Shown here piece after piece: positions 10,078 to 20,498 of a stretch of 26,150 bases of DNA. The DNA comes from Acanthamoeba lenticulata (taxonomy: Eukaryota > Discosea > Longamoebia > Acanthamoebidae): contig NAVB01001288.1 of assembly GCA_002179805.1 (NCBI GenBank), positions 1-26,150 of the forward strand, written 5' to 3'. A program made the position numbers and the translations under genes. The stretch's first letter is position 1, and the number at the start of each line of letters is the position of its first letter. The notes under the pieces are model-generated. The model was not told where the DNA came from. It was given only the letters and a program-made list of their open reading frames with translations, and ran no database searches.

Positions 10078-10342
10078 GTACGCAGAGATGGAGCTCTCGT
10101 GCTGTCACCGCTTCATTGTTGTGGTGGACCGCTTCAGCGCAGTTGTCGCTCGCGGGTAACACAGGTTTACTGAAGGGAGGGTTCTTAACAAAATACTCAA
10201 ATAATTAGAATACCACCGACGCAAAAAATTTTGTTGGTTGCTCGTTCCGTTTTGCCATTGGTGCCGGCGGCAACTCCCCTCGGAGGTTTTATAGAATAAG
10301 CTCGGGCCAACACAGCCGCAACTCCATTCCCGCTCTCGCCCC
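10078..10342. promoter_or_regulatory. Divergent promoter between the SDR gene and ABCG copy 1
   Basis: The 265 bp separating two head-to-head starts must contain both promoters. A TTTTATAGAATAAG stretch at about 10287-10300, roughly 45-55 bp before the ABCG ATG, is a reasonable TATA-like element. No other motif stands out. Confidence 0.4.
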
Positions 10343-13059
10343 ATGACATCGACAAACGACCACTGGTCTGCAGCCAGCCATAGCAGCAGCAGTGATGATG
10401 ATATTGAAATGAGGGACTACGTCGGCGACGACGGGCAGGCGCCCGAGGTTTGTTTTCTCCGCCCAACCCTAGGCTCCCCCGAGCTCTTTACGGACTCTCT
10501 CTAACCAATTGCGCACCACTGTGGCCACCCTCCCCCCCCATAGGACTACACGAGGCTCGGCCTCTCGCAGTACGCGCGCATCGATCAGCCCACGCCCTGC
10601 TCGCAAGTTCCGCCCAAGCTCCGGATCAACCTCGCGTGGCGCGACTTGAACCTCAAAATTGTCTTGCGCAAGCCTCCGGCCAACCCCGTCCTCGGCTTCA
10701 TGCTCAACACGCTGCCCCTCCCCAGCTTCCTCACGTCTTGCTTCACCTCCACCTTGGAAATCCCGATCCTCAACAACGTGAGCGGCGACGTGCGCGCGGG
10801 CGAGCTCGTGGCCATCATGGGGCCCACGGGCTCCGGCAAGACCACGCTCCTCAACGTGCTCTCCAAGCGCATCACCCACGGCGGCCACCATCACCTCACC
10901 GGCAGCGTGCTGATCAACGGAAGCGATCGCGTTGACACGGCCCGGCTCAAGCGGCGCATGGCCTACGTGCTCCAGGACGACATCTTCTTCTCCCAGATCA
11001 CCGTGCGCAACACCGTGCGGACGGCAGCGCAGCTCAAGCTGCCGCGCGGGATGTCGGCCAAGGAGAAGAAGGAAGCCGTCGAGTCTGTGCTGAGCGAGCT
11101 GGGCATCACACGCTGCGCCAACACCATCGTCGGCGACGCTTTCACGGTACGTCTCTCTTCTTGCAACCAATAGTGGTTTTCTCACCAAGCTGCCGAGACC
11201 AACTCATCATGATGTCCAACACCGCGGAACCAGAGGGGCGTGTCGGGCGGCGAGCGGAAGCGGACCAACATCGCCACGGAGATCGTCGGCAACCGCGCAC
11301 TCGTCTTCCTCGACGAGCCCACGTCAGGCCTGGACGCGGCGACGTCGCTGGGTCTGGTGGTGTCGATGCGCTCGCTGGCGCAGAGCGGGCACACGGTGGT
11401 GGCGACCATCCACCAGCCCTCGTCGGCCATGTTCCTCATGTTCGACCGCGTCATCCTGCTGGCCGAGGGCGGATGGATGGTTTATTCGGGCCCGACCAAG
11501 TCCGTGCTGTCCTACTTTGCCTCGCTCGGCCTCCACTCGCCCGGCCCGGCCTACAACGCGGCCGACCTGATGCGTACGTCCTTCTTCATTTATTATTATT
11601 ATTATTTATTATTCTTTAATTTTTAGTTGTTTTTTTGGTTGGCTTACGCGGGAGCGCAGTCGAGGTGGTGAGCTCGACGCGCAAGATCAAGGACGGCCGA
11701 ACGGTGCGCCAGTACCTGGTCGACTCCTACGCTGCCCTCCACGCCGAGGGCGAGGACAGCAAGTCGCCCAAGGCGGCGCTGCTCATCAAAGACGACGAGC
11801 GCAACGACGACGTCGACGACCTGGCCGCCGGCGACAGCGACCAGTTGAGCGTGGGCGAGTCACTCCACGACGTGCGAAAGGGCCCCAAGTACCCGACGCC
11901 GTTCTTCCAGCAGCTGTGGGTGCTGGCCACGCGCACCTTCCACCAGCGACGACCGCAGATCCTCTCCACGCAGCAGATCATCGTCGTCTTCATCTTCTCC
12001 ATCATGTCCGGCATCTTCTGGCTCCGCATGGACAAGCACGGTTCGTTCAAGAAGATGATCTTGCTGATGATGATCAATCGACGTGAGCTGATCGTGATGA
12101 TGAAACACGCAGAGGACACACTGCGAGACAGGAACGCCTTCCTGTTCTATTCGTCCATGTTCTGGACCATGGAGACCATGTTCAACACCATGCTTGCCTG
12201 TACTGTCCTTCCTTATGGCAGCCGCTTTCCTAATTCACACCGCTTACGCCTCGTTGCAACGAAACGCAGTCCCGGCCGAGCGGATGGTGCTGAACAAGGA
12301 ACGTGACACGGGCACTTACCGCCTTTCGTCGTATTTCCTTGGCAAGGTCCTGGCAGAAGCGCCTTTGGACCTCGTCCTGCCGTTCACCTTTGGCTGCATC
12401 ACCTACTGGATGGTAAGGACTCGACAACAACGCCTGTGTGGTCTGTTTTTATGAAAGCCTCTAACAGCCCGGGCCAATGGGCAACACGCGCTCGTGTGTG
12501 TTTAGGTGGGCTTGACGGAGGACGGTGGGGCGTTCATCCTCTGGCTCGTGAGCCTCGGCCTGCTCACGCTCCTGGGCAGCGGCATGGGCCTCCTCATGGG
12601 CGCCACGGTGCCCAACATGCAGAAGGCGATCACGATCTCGGTCATCTTCCTCCTCAGCTCCATCCTCCTCTGTACGGTTCTCCACCTTGGCTCGTTCTCT
12701 TGGCTCGTCGTTGACCTCCTCCTTCTTCTTCTTCTTCTTCTTCTTCAGGTGGCTTCTTCCTGTCTCAGGACAGCCTGCGAGACTTCATCCGCTGGGCGAG
12801 GTGGATCTCCTTCATGAAGTACGCCTTTGAATTACTTCTTCTCGTCGAGTACCAGGTCGGGGACGACACCTACACCCCGTCGACCACCTTCAGCGTCTAC
12901 CCAAAGACCAATGGCGTCATCACGGGCGACGACGTGCTCGACTACCTCAACGTCGAGACCAAGATCTGGGCCGACATCCTCTTTGTGGTCGGTGGCATCG
13001 TGATCACTCGGGTGTTGGCCTACTTTGCGCTTCGCTTCCTCAACAAGAAGAAGGTGTAG
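10343..13059 (+). CDS. ABCG (White) family half-transporter, tandem copy 1
   Basis: Eight exons: 10343-10447, 10544-11146, 11234-11573, 11660-12040, 12113-12199, 12270-12412, 12506-12671 and 12749-13059 (711 aa, every phase consistent). The nucleotide-binding domain comes first: Walker [10 protein letters not shown] (128-136), Q-loop region YVLQDD, signature VSGGERKR (239-246), Walker B LVFLDEP (259-265) and H-loop TIHQPSS. A charged linker follows (DDERNDDVDDLAAGDSDQ). The membrane half carries the family's [20 protein letters not shown] segment, about six hydrophobic spans and a C-terminal KKKV. Family role: ATP-driven export or flip of lipids, sterols or drugs as a homo- or heterodimer in a cell membrane. 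The C-terminal KKKV resembles a dilysine ER/Golgi retrieval signal (inference). The (TTC)n tract at 12719-12746 is the pyrimidine tract of the last intron. Confidence 0.93.
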
Positions 13060-13541
13060 ATAGACCTCAGGTGGAGGAGTCATGTACAGTTTTTCAAATA
13101 ATACAACTTTATTTTACTTTCCAAAACAATCTCACTGAGCAGAGATCAAAGTTATGTGCCACTCTAAGCAAGTATGTACTTCTACATGTAGATAATGCGG
13201 GACCCAAGTGGCAGGGAACTGTCTCGAAGAACACCCGTGACTGGCACAACAAGCAATGAGCAAGCGCCTTGACCCACTTGTTGTTTCCCAGGTGTCACTG
13301 CTTCATCAAGGTGATCATGAGTAGGGAGGAGAGGTCTCTACGGCGGAGTAGGGGGCGGAAGTTTCGAATTTTGTTAACGCCCGATTGGGCGCGAGCAAGT
13401 TTTTCTGATTGGCTCCGACGGAACAACTCCAATAGATAACAAGGACGGCGGGGCTCCTCTTCTACTCATTCTTCTTCTCCGCAAGTGTTGAAAACTCTTC
13501 CATTATTGGAACCTCTCTATTTACTTCATTTTAGCTTATCC
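13060..13541. other. Spacer between the two ABCG copies
   Basis: 482 bp holding the 3' end region of copy 1 (AT-rich just after the stop) and the promoter of copy 2. No gene, tRNA or repeat was recognised. In-frame ATG 13485 lies upstream of the preferred copy 2 start and would add 19 residues. Confidence 0.5.
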
Positions 13542-16349
13542 ATGTCAGCGATCTCAACATCCTCCGTGCCTTTCATGGAGGCCGCTGATGAGACCTTCAC
13601 GCCTCTCGATGGACAAGACTTATTTGACGACGGCGTGCGTCTCCCCCATCATCCCAGTTCAAAGTAGCTCATCTTCCATGTTGGAGTACTGTAATAATCT
13701 TACGGTTCGCCATGTTTCCAGAAGGGCGAGCTGGCCAACGAATACGGCGCGTCCGTGTTTGCCCGGGTGGACCAGGACACGCCCTTCTCCTGCCGGCCGC
13801 CCAAGCATCGGCTGAACCTCGCGTGGCGAAATCTCAACTACAAGATCACCTCCGCCCAGCCGACCTCGGAGAATCCGTTGGTCCAGCTAGCCGTCGGCCT
13901 GTTGCCGCTGCCCACCGCCCTTCTCGCACGGCTCGGCCTCTACACGATGGTCGACAAGCCGATCTTGAACAACGTCAGCGGCGACGTGCGCTCGGGCGAG
14001 CTGGTGGCCATCATGGGACCCACGGGCTCGGGCAAGACCACGCTCCTCAACGTCCTCTCCAAGCGCATCACTCACGGCGGCAACCACCATCTCACCGGCA
14101 GCGTCTTGATCAACGGAAGCGACCGCATCGATGCCGCGCGGCTCAAGCGTCGCATGGCCTACGTCCTCCAGGACGACGTCTTCTTCCCCGACATCACAGT
14201 GCGACAGACGGTGAAAACGTCGGCACAGCTGAAACTGCCGCGGAAGATGTCGGCCAAGGAGAAGGCAGAGGCCGTGGAAGCTGTGCTGAGCGAGCTGGGC
14301 ATCACGCGATGCGCCAACACCATCGTCGGCGACGGCTGGACTGTACATGCGGCTTCCTTGCTTCTTCTTCTTCCTTTATATCTTGCTTACCCAAGTGTGT
14401 TGTTGCATGACCAAAGAGAGGCGTGTCAGGCGGAGAAAGGAAGCGGACCAACATCGCCACCGAGATCGTCGGCAACCGGCCTCTTGTCTTCCTCGACGAG
14501 CCAACAACAGGTGCGCAGAGCTGTCACTGAGCTGAACCTTTGGTTGCTGTATACTCACGTTCATATTGTGTCCCCGAATGACAGGACTGGACGCGGCGAC
14601 GTCGCTCGGGCTCGTGGTTTCCATGCGCTCCTTGGCCCAGAGCGGCCACACCGTGGTGGCCACCATCCACCAGCCCTCGTCGGCCATGTTCCTCATGTTC
14701 GACCGCGTCATTCTGCTGGCCGAAGGCGGATGGACGGTCTACTCGGGCCCGACCAAGTCCGTGCTGGCCTACTTTGCCTCGCTCGGCCTCCACGCGCCTC
14801 CGGGCTACAACGGAGCCGACTTTGCCCTCGAGGTCGTGAGCTGCCACAAGCCCACCAAGGACGGGCGAACCGTGCGGCAGCTCCTCATCGACGCCTACGC
14901 CGCGGACCATCCCAGCGACGACACCGACGCGACCGGCAAGAGCCCAACAGCCGACGACGACAACAACGTCGACGAACACGACGACAAAGAGGACAACGAG
15001 GGCTCGACAGAGGCCGAGCTGCAGAAAGCCCTGCACGATGTGCGCAAGGGCAAGAAGTATCCGACGCCCCTGTGGACGCAGGTGTGGGTGCTGGCCCAGC
15101 GCACGTTCAAGCAGCGAAGCACGGAGATCTTGTGTTGGCGACAGGTCGTCCTGGCCGTCGCCGTTGCGGTCCTGTGCGGCCTGCTCTGGCTGCGCCTCGA
15201 CAAAACGGGTATGTGTCCTCTGCCCCAGTCGTTTATTGGGCGCTTCATATCAATGGGCATTGCCGATTGGATGCTGAACGTCCTTCTCGTCTTCCACAGA
15301 GGACCGCCTGGCGGACAAAAACGGGTTCCTGTTCTTCGCGACGCAATATTGGTTGATGTTGCCCTGGTTCGAGACGTTGATGGCCTGTACGTCCGAACGA
15401 CGACAGTCGACTTGTGCGTTTCACTTACCACATGTCCTGGATTCCGCAGTTCCGGCCGAGCGGATGGTGTTGAACAAGGAGCGCGACACGGGCACGTACC
15501 GCCTGTCGGCCTACCTGATCGGGAAGATGTTGGCCGAGCTGCCGCTCACGGTCATCATGCCGTCCATCTTTGCCACCATCACCTATTGGATGGTGCGCCC
15601 TCATGGCCTCCTTGGCTCTGCGCAGTTCCTGGCCAATCCGCTTACACCGTTTTTATTTACGGGTGGTTTGCAGGTGGGGCTGACGACCCATGCTGGCGCC
15701 TTCTTCATCTACCTGCTGACCATGGCCTTGATCAACATCTTCAGCCTCGTCATGGGCCTGCTTGTGGCGGTCACCATTATCGACATGGCGAAAGCCATGG
15801 TGACCTCTGTCGTCATCCAGCTGGTCGTCGTCCTGCTCGGTACGCACGCCCCCTTGGTCGAGCAACATCACCAGCTCCAGCTTCATCTTCATCAGCCAAT
15901 GCAGACGGCTTCGACCGAAAGTTTCGAAAGAAGCAATACTGAATATCTTCTTTTTCCTTTCCCTAGGTGGATTCTTCATCAGCGATAACACGCTGCGAGA
16001 CTGGGTCATGTGGGCAAGATGGCTCTCGTTTATCAAATATATGTGCGTAGTTGGAACAGACAGCAAAACGAGGACTGGCCAATCGGCTCACACCTTTTTG
16101 TTAACGTGCAGGTATGAACTCCTCCTCCTCAACGAATACCAGGTCGGCGATGACACCTACACACCGGCGGCCAACAGCCAGTACCTGGCCCCCAACACGA
16201 CCGGAATCATCACGGGGGATGACGTACTCGACCACTTCAACGTCGAGACCAAGATATGGGCCGACTTTTTGTTCCTGGCGGGTTCCACTGGTGTTGCTCT
16301 TGTGTTGACCTACACGTCCTTGCGCTTCCTCCACACCAAGCGATTCTGA
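13542..16349 (+). CDS. ABCG (White) family half-transporter, tandem copy 2
   Basis: Nine exons: 13542-13634, 13722-14342, 14417-14510, 14585-15208, 15300-15386, 15450-15592, 15674-15839, 15967-16042 and 16112-16349 (713 aa, phases consistent). Walker A is GPTGSGKTT (130-138), followed by [15 protein letters not shown] and TIHQPSS. The D-loop reads EPTTGLD against EPTSGLD in copy 1. The linker is again Asp/Asn/Glu-rich but different in sequence. The transmembrane half ends in HTKRF, without copy 1's KKKV tail. High similarity across the NBD and a co-oriented tandem layout indicate local duplication. The two may heterodimerise as other ABCG halves do (inference). It differs from copy 1 in introns: two private (14511-14584, 16043-16111) and one missing (equivalent of 11574-11659). 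Confidence 0.93.
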
Positions 16350-16706
16350 AAAACACTACACTATGTAGTGTCCTCTTCTCCCTCAATATATAGTCCCTGT
16401 CCTCCTCTTCCTCCTCCTCGCTGCGATATTCGGGTTTTCATTGGAGCAGCCCCAGGGCCATAAAGCCTACCGTCACGCAACCTTATCCCAACCGATAACA
16501 CTTGATGAAAACCGGTATTAAGATCGAGGACTACAGATATCTCGAGCGTGCAGATGACCGGCATTGGTCTCGTCGTAATGATCTGATCGGATGGCCGCAC
16601 GAAGAGGTGGCAGGCTTGATGTCCAGACCGGAAACATGTGCCCCACAAGCTCCGAGTTATCGATCAGAGTTATCAATCGTACGCTGATCGTATCAACTAA
16701 TAAGCA
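16350..16706. other. Intergenic stretch between ABCG copy 2 and tRNA-Phe
   Basis: 357 bp with no supported coding region. It contains a perfect hairpin just after the ABCG stop (listed separately), TATATAGT-type AT-rich sequence at about 16387-16395, and the 5' flank of tRNA-Phe. Confidence 0.5.
16353..16371 (+). repeat. Perfect 8-bp inverted repeat in the ABCG copy 2 3' region
   Basis: ACACTACA (16353-16360), spacer CTA and TGTAGTGT (16364-16371) form a perfect stem-loop starting 4 nt after the TGA at 16347-16349. It may be a 3'-UTR RNA structure or chance. It is not followed by a T run. Confidence 0.5.
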
Positions 16707-16779
16707 GCCCTCTTAGCTCAGCTGGTAGAGCGCACGACTGAAGATCGTGAGGTCGCTGGTTCAAACCCGGCAGAGGGCA
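16707..16779 (+). tRNA. tRNA-Phe (anticodon GAA)
   Basis: A complete 73-nt tRNA without intron. The acceptor GCCCTCT/AGAGGGC pairs 7/7 with discriminator A. The D arm is GCTC-AGCTGGTA-GAGC. The anticodon stem CACGA/TCGTG has loop CTGAAGA (anticodon GAA at 16740-16742). The variable loop is AGGTC, and the T arm GCTGG/CCGGC has loop TTCAAAC. Boxes A (TAGCTCAGCTGG) and B (GGTTCAAACCC) are consensus. The nearest T run is TTTT at 16795-16798. Confidence 0.95.
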
Positions 16780-16949
16780 ATCTTTATGGGACACTTTTAC
16801 TTTCGCTGGCCACCCATCACTTTTCAAAAGGAGGAAGAGATCACCTGAGAGGACCAAAAAAATAAAAATAAAAATCTCAAAAGTGCTTGTTTGCCCTCCC
16901 TCCCACGTGGCAAACAAACGCTGCGGTACTCCCCCGCACCCGGGTTCGC

Positions 16950-19477
16950 TCACAGGTTGGGGTGCTGCTTGATACGGCGGATGAGCTCCGACGTCGACAT
17001 GCCCTCCGTGCGCGGAAGCACCTTGGCGATCCCTGTGTGTGCACATGTGCCCTCGCTTAGCCCCACCACGACGTGGCCCTTTCGAGAGCAATCATGACGA
17101 CAACGACGACGACGACGACGATAAATAGATAACAATCGTTCTTACCGAGTTCGCGCGCGCCCGCGTAGAACTGGTCGTCGGGCCGGTCGTACTCGGGGCT
17201 GAGGGCCACCACATGGATGTTGTGCTTCATCAGGAAGTCCTGTGGCCGCCTCACATCAGCTCTTGTGCGTGTGCGTGTGCATGCGCGTGTGTCCGATGGA
17301 GGAAAAGGAGCACGCACGACGGGGAGGTCGAAGCAGGGCGCGTTGGGGATGACCTCGTGCACAAACTTGCACGCGGCGACGGCCTCGCAGCGCTCCTTGT
17401 GGGTCATGATGGGCCGCCGCTTGTAGACCTCGCAGTCCTCGTCGTTGCACACGCCCACGTACAGCCGCGTGCCAAAGTGCAGCGCGTTCTCAAACAGCCG
17501 CATGTGGCCTGGCATGAGGACCGTCAAGACACTCACGTGAGCCACATTCATGTGCGTGCGGTACGCGTGTGTGTGTGTGCGGCGTCGTGTGCGGGAGGCA
17601 CGCACCGATGTGGCAGAGGTCAAATACGCCGCTGACGTAGACGTTACGGCAGACGCTGAACATGGGCAGGTTCATCTCGTGGCACAGGTCGGCAAACACC
17701 GCCACGTAGTAGAACAGGCACACCTGCCGCCCGCATGCGCCCGTCAAGATCACGACGACGATGATGACGATGACGACGACGATGACGACGAAGACGAAGA
17801 AATTACGAAGAGGAAGAGCAAAGGGAAGGAAAGAGGAGGGGAGGTACGGAGATGGTGGCCAGGTTCTGGAAGAGGGAGAGCATGGCAAAGACCACCACCC
17901 ACGGGTGCAGCTCCCGCTTGGCCATCTGGGAAGAGGATGTTGAGCGGCACACGACCGCCGATTCATGAGCCCTCCACCATCATCACCGCCACCACCAAGC
18001 GGCAAAAGCCAGAAGAAAGACGAGGAGGGCGAGGAGGCGCACGGTGGCAAGGATGAGGTCGGACGTGACGACGGACATGAAGATGCCGTCGCAGATAATG
18101 TCCCAGTGCGTGCACCGTGCCCTGGGGATTGAGGAATTTAGATTAGAATTATAAGAAATATAAGAAATACCTATTTAATAAAATAAAAGACAGATTTTCA
18201 ATAAAAAGATTAAAAAAATAATAAATGTACCGGCCGACGACAAACTGGATGGTGAGGGCCGGGATGACGCGGTAGAGGAGGCAGAACACGAGGCCGTTGC
18301 GCGTGGAGTAGTGCTCCTTGGGCAGCAGCAGCGCCTGCACTACGAACGACAGGTACACCAGATAGTACAGCGCTGCACGCACACACAGACAAACACACAC
18401 TATCGTCAGCGAGGGACACACGCACACGCGCGCAGAAGCGACGGCGGCGTACAGATGACGGCCTGCTGGAGGGTGAAGTCGATGGGCAGCGTGTGGAGCA
18501 GCGCGTAGAACCAGTCCAGCCCGACCACCGCCCGCACAAGCGCGATCTTGATGAATGAAGAAGATGACGAGAATGATAAGAATGCCAAGAATGATGATGC
18601 CAACTGGGTGGTGAGGAATGGGGGGGGGGGTCGGTACGATGTTGAAGGCAAAGAGGGCCTCGCCGGGTCCGGTGAGGATGGAGAAGCGGAGGACGCCGTG
18701 ACGGAAGGCCGAGAAGTGCTTGTGCATGAACAGCACTTGCGCGGTCTGCACAATGTACCATTGCAGGTCCGTGTCCTGCATGTGTGCATCGTGTGCAGGA
18801 TGTGCCTGACCGGTCATTACGATGGCCTTAAACCAGACAAGGAGAAGAGGCGTGCCTTGATGCCCACGATGGAGCAGAGGACTAGGGAGAGGAAGATGGT
18901 GCCCACGTTGGCACAACAGAAGGCGAACAGCTCCCCAATGGGCGAATGGTTCCTGCAGGAGCGTCCCCAGCAACCCCAAGAAGGTGTGAGAAGATTGTGA
19001 TTTGCGTGTAGCGGCTAGAAGTAGGGGGAGGTGCGTTGCCTAATGCGACGCGCATGTCTGCCATCGATGGAGTCGAGCGTCTGGAAGGCCAAGGTGAAGA
19101 ACACAGCAGCCGCAGTAATCAAACGCGGGAAGTGGTCCTGCAAGTAGACGCGATTTAGCTGTCATTCTGCTGCACTCCCAATTTTGGAAAATGAGAACGA
19201 AGAGCTTGCTTCTGCATACCATGTACATGTAGCACAGGTAGTAGGCATGCACAAGGCACATTAGGGCAGAGATGGAGAGAACGTTGGGCGCGACTTGATC
19301 TGGCACGAATTGCACAATCCAGTCCCAGAACGGCGACAAGATTTTTGATGTGATGGATTTGTCCTCCACGCGCGTCGTAAAGCGCGCGACATTCGCCTTC
19401 TCAGGCGGCGTCAAGAACCAATCCCACAGATTGAGAGGCATTCTCTTACGTTCAGCGGTCAGAGCGTTGGTTGCCAA
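16950..19477 (-). CDS. CDP-alcohol phosphotransferase-like domain fused to a CTP:phosphocholine/phosphoethanolamine cytidylyltransferase
   Basis: Twelve exons (19477-19220, 19137-19040, 18952-18856, 18775-18638, 18546-18453, 18372-18231, 18121-18043, 17925-17848, 17723-17606, 17508-17318, 17239-17146, 17032-16950) give 489 aa in continuous phase. Residues 1 to about 328 resemble choline/ethanolamine phosphotransferases: PDQVAPNVLSIS, D108-SI-D111-G-RH-A115-R116, then SPIGELF, FRHGVLRF and further membrane spans. The family motif D-x2-DG-x2-AR-x8-G-x3-D-x3-D lacks its last two Asp (Ala129, Ala133), so transfer activity is doubtful. Residues from about 352 form one cytidylyltransferase domain: VYVSGVFDLCHIGHMRLFEN (HxGH), KERCEAV, NAPCFD and RTEGMSTSELI, all catalytic signatures present. 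Family role: CTP plus phospho-amino-alcohol gives CDP-amino-alcohol in the Kennedy pathway. The inactive-looking membrane half may anchor the soluble enzyme (inference). Two introns look GC-AG (19039, 18855). Confidence 0.85.
17746..17805 (-). repeat. GAC/GAT-type microsatellite in an intron of the fusion gene
   Basis: An imperfect plus-strand array of ACG/ATG/GAC/GAT triplets lies in the intron between exons 8 and 9 (17847-17724). It is not coding in the spliced model. Confidence 0.55.
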
Positions 19478-19595
19478 CGTTCGGCCAAGATAAATTAATT
19501 TCTCTTTTTCTTAATTGTTGCTCTTGCTTTCCTTTTCCTTTTTCTCTGTGGGCCTTCGCTGTCCTTTTCGTTGGCGTGAAATCGAGGACCATAAA
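19478..19595. promoter_or_regulatory. 118-bp bidirectional promoter between the lipid fusion gene and COMMD1
   Basis: The two ATGs (19477 on -, 19596 on +) are only 118 bp apart, so 5' UTRs and both core promoters share this space. It is pyrimidine-rich on the plus strand (TTTCTCTTTTTC and similar). No clear TATA element is visible. Confidence 0.55.
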
Positions 19596-20498
19596 ATGGA
19601 GGACCCGGCTCGATTCGCGGCGGTGCTCAATGGCGTGGTGAAGCGCACTTTCGACAATGATGAGCAAATCACACCCGCCTTCATCAAGGAGCAGGTGTTT
19701 CCCCAGCACGACGACATCTCCGTCGACGGTACGCTACTTCCTCCCCTCCTCTTCACCCCTTCATCTTGTATAACGTCTTTCTCCTGCAATGCCGTCGCCA
19801 CCACCAGACGTGACGGCCATGTTCGAGCGCTGCGTGTCGCTGGTCGGCGAGTCGGCCTACCACAACCGGCAGCCCGCCCAGCTGCAGCAAGCCCTCAAGA
19901 AGGTGCCCGCTCCCCACCTCTCCCTCCACGCGCGCCTCTTGTCCCTAACGGACCAACCGTGGCTGACGACCGCCCCTTCCCTCCTCAGTCCGACTTTACG
20001 GCGCCGCAGCAGGAAATCATCCTCAAGTTCTGGACCCTCAACAAGGACAAGGCACGTGAAGAAGCCACGTGTTACCCTCTTGCTCCATGTGCCGCACGAC
20101 TAACATTGCGTCGTGCATCATCACCTTCACCACCATCAGCTGCACGCCAAGCTGCGAAAGAACGCGATGTGGGGCGCAGGCCTCCAGAAGTTCGCGTGGC
20201 GAATCGACGTCAAGTCCAAGGCGCGCGCTGTCGCCGAGATGAACGAGCCCGTCGCCATCGTGGAGCTCACCCTCGGCAAACAGGTTCGGCCGAACGGCCT
20301 TCTGACACCAGCGGCCTGACCTCCCAGGCCGGACCTGCTGGTCTCGTACTCACTTCGTCATGTTCTCGTTCAACGCAGGAAGAGGAGAAGGAGAAGGCGC
20401 AGGTGGTGCGGTTTGAGATGGACAAGGACCAGCTCACGGACGTGCTTGCCCAGCTTGACGCCATTCAGCATCAGATCACCGCCCGCACCTCTTCCTAA
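19596..20498 (+). CDS. commd1: COMM domain-containing protein 1 (COMMD1)
   Basis: Five exons: 19596-19728, 19808-19902, 19989-20051, 20140-20283 and 20379-20498 (184 aa, close to the usual 190). The N-terminal helical part includes HNRQPAQLQQALKK and FTAPQQEIILKFWTLNKDK. The C-terminal COMM domain reads FAWRIDVKSKAR...PVAIVELTLGKQ...VRFEMDKDQLTDVLAQLD, matching the W-R-x-D...PVAIxELxLGK...FExxxxQ pattern of COMMD1. Family role: subunit of the Commander complex (with CCDC22/CCDC93 and retriever) in endosome-to-surface recycling, and in copper and NF-kB regulation in animals. The third intron (20052-20139) begins GCACGT after AAG and ends CAG. Reading it as GC-AG keeps the FW...W spacing of the family exactly, whereas the nearby GTGAAG donor would break phase. 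Start chosen at the only ATG before the conserved region, context ATAAAATGG. Confidence 0.92.
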   Translation: MEDPARFAAVLNGVVKRTFDNDEQITPAFIKEQVFPQHDDISVDGTLLPPLLFTPSSCITSFSCNAVATTRRDGHVRALRVAGRRVGLPQPAARPAAASPQEGARSPPLPPRAPLVPNGPTVADDRPFPPQSDFTAPQQEIILKFWTLNKDKAREEATCYPLAPCAARLTLRRASSPSPPSAARQAAKERDVGRRPPEVRVANRRQVQGARCRRDERARRHRGAHPRQTGSAERPSDTSGLTSQAGPAGLVLTSSCSRSTQEEEKEKAQVVRFEMDKDQLTDVLAQLDAIQHQITARTSS

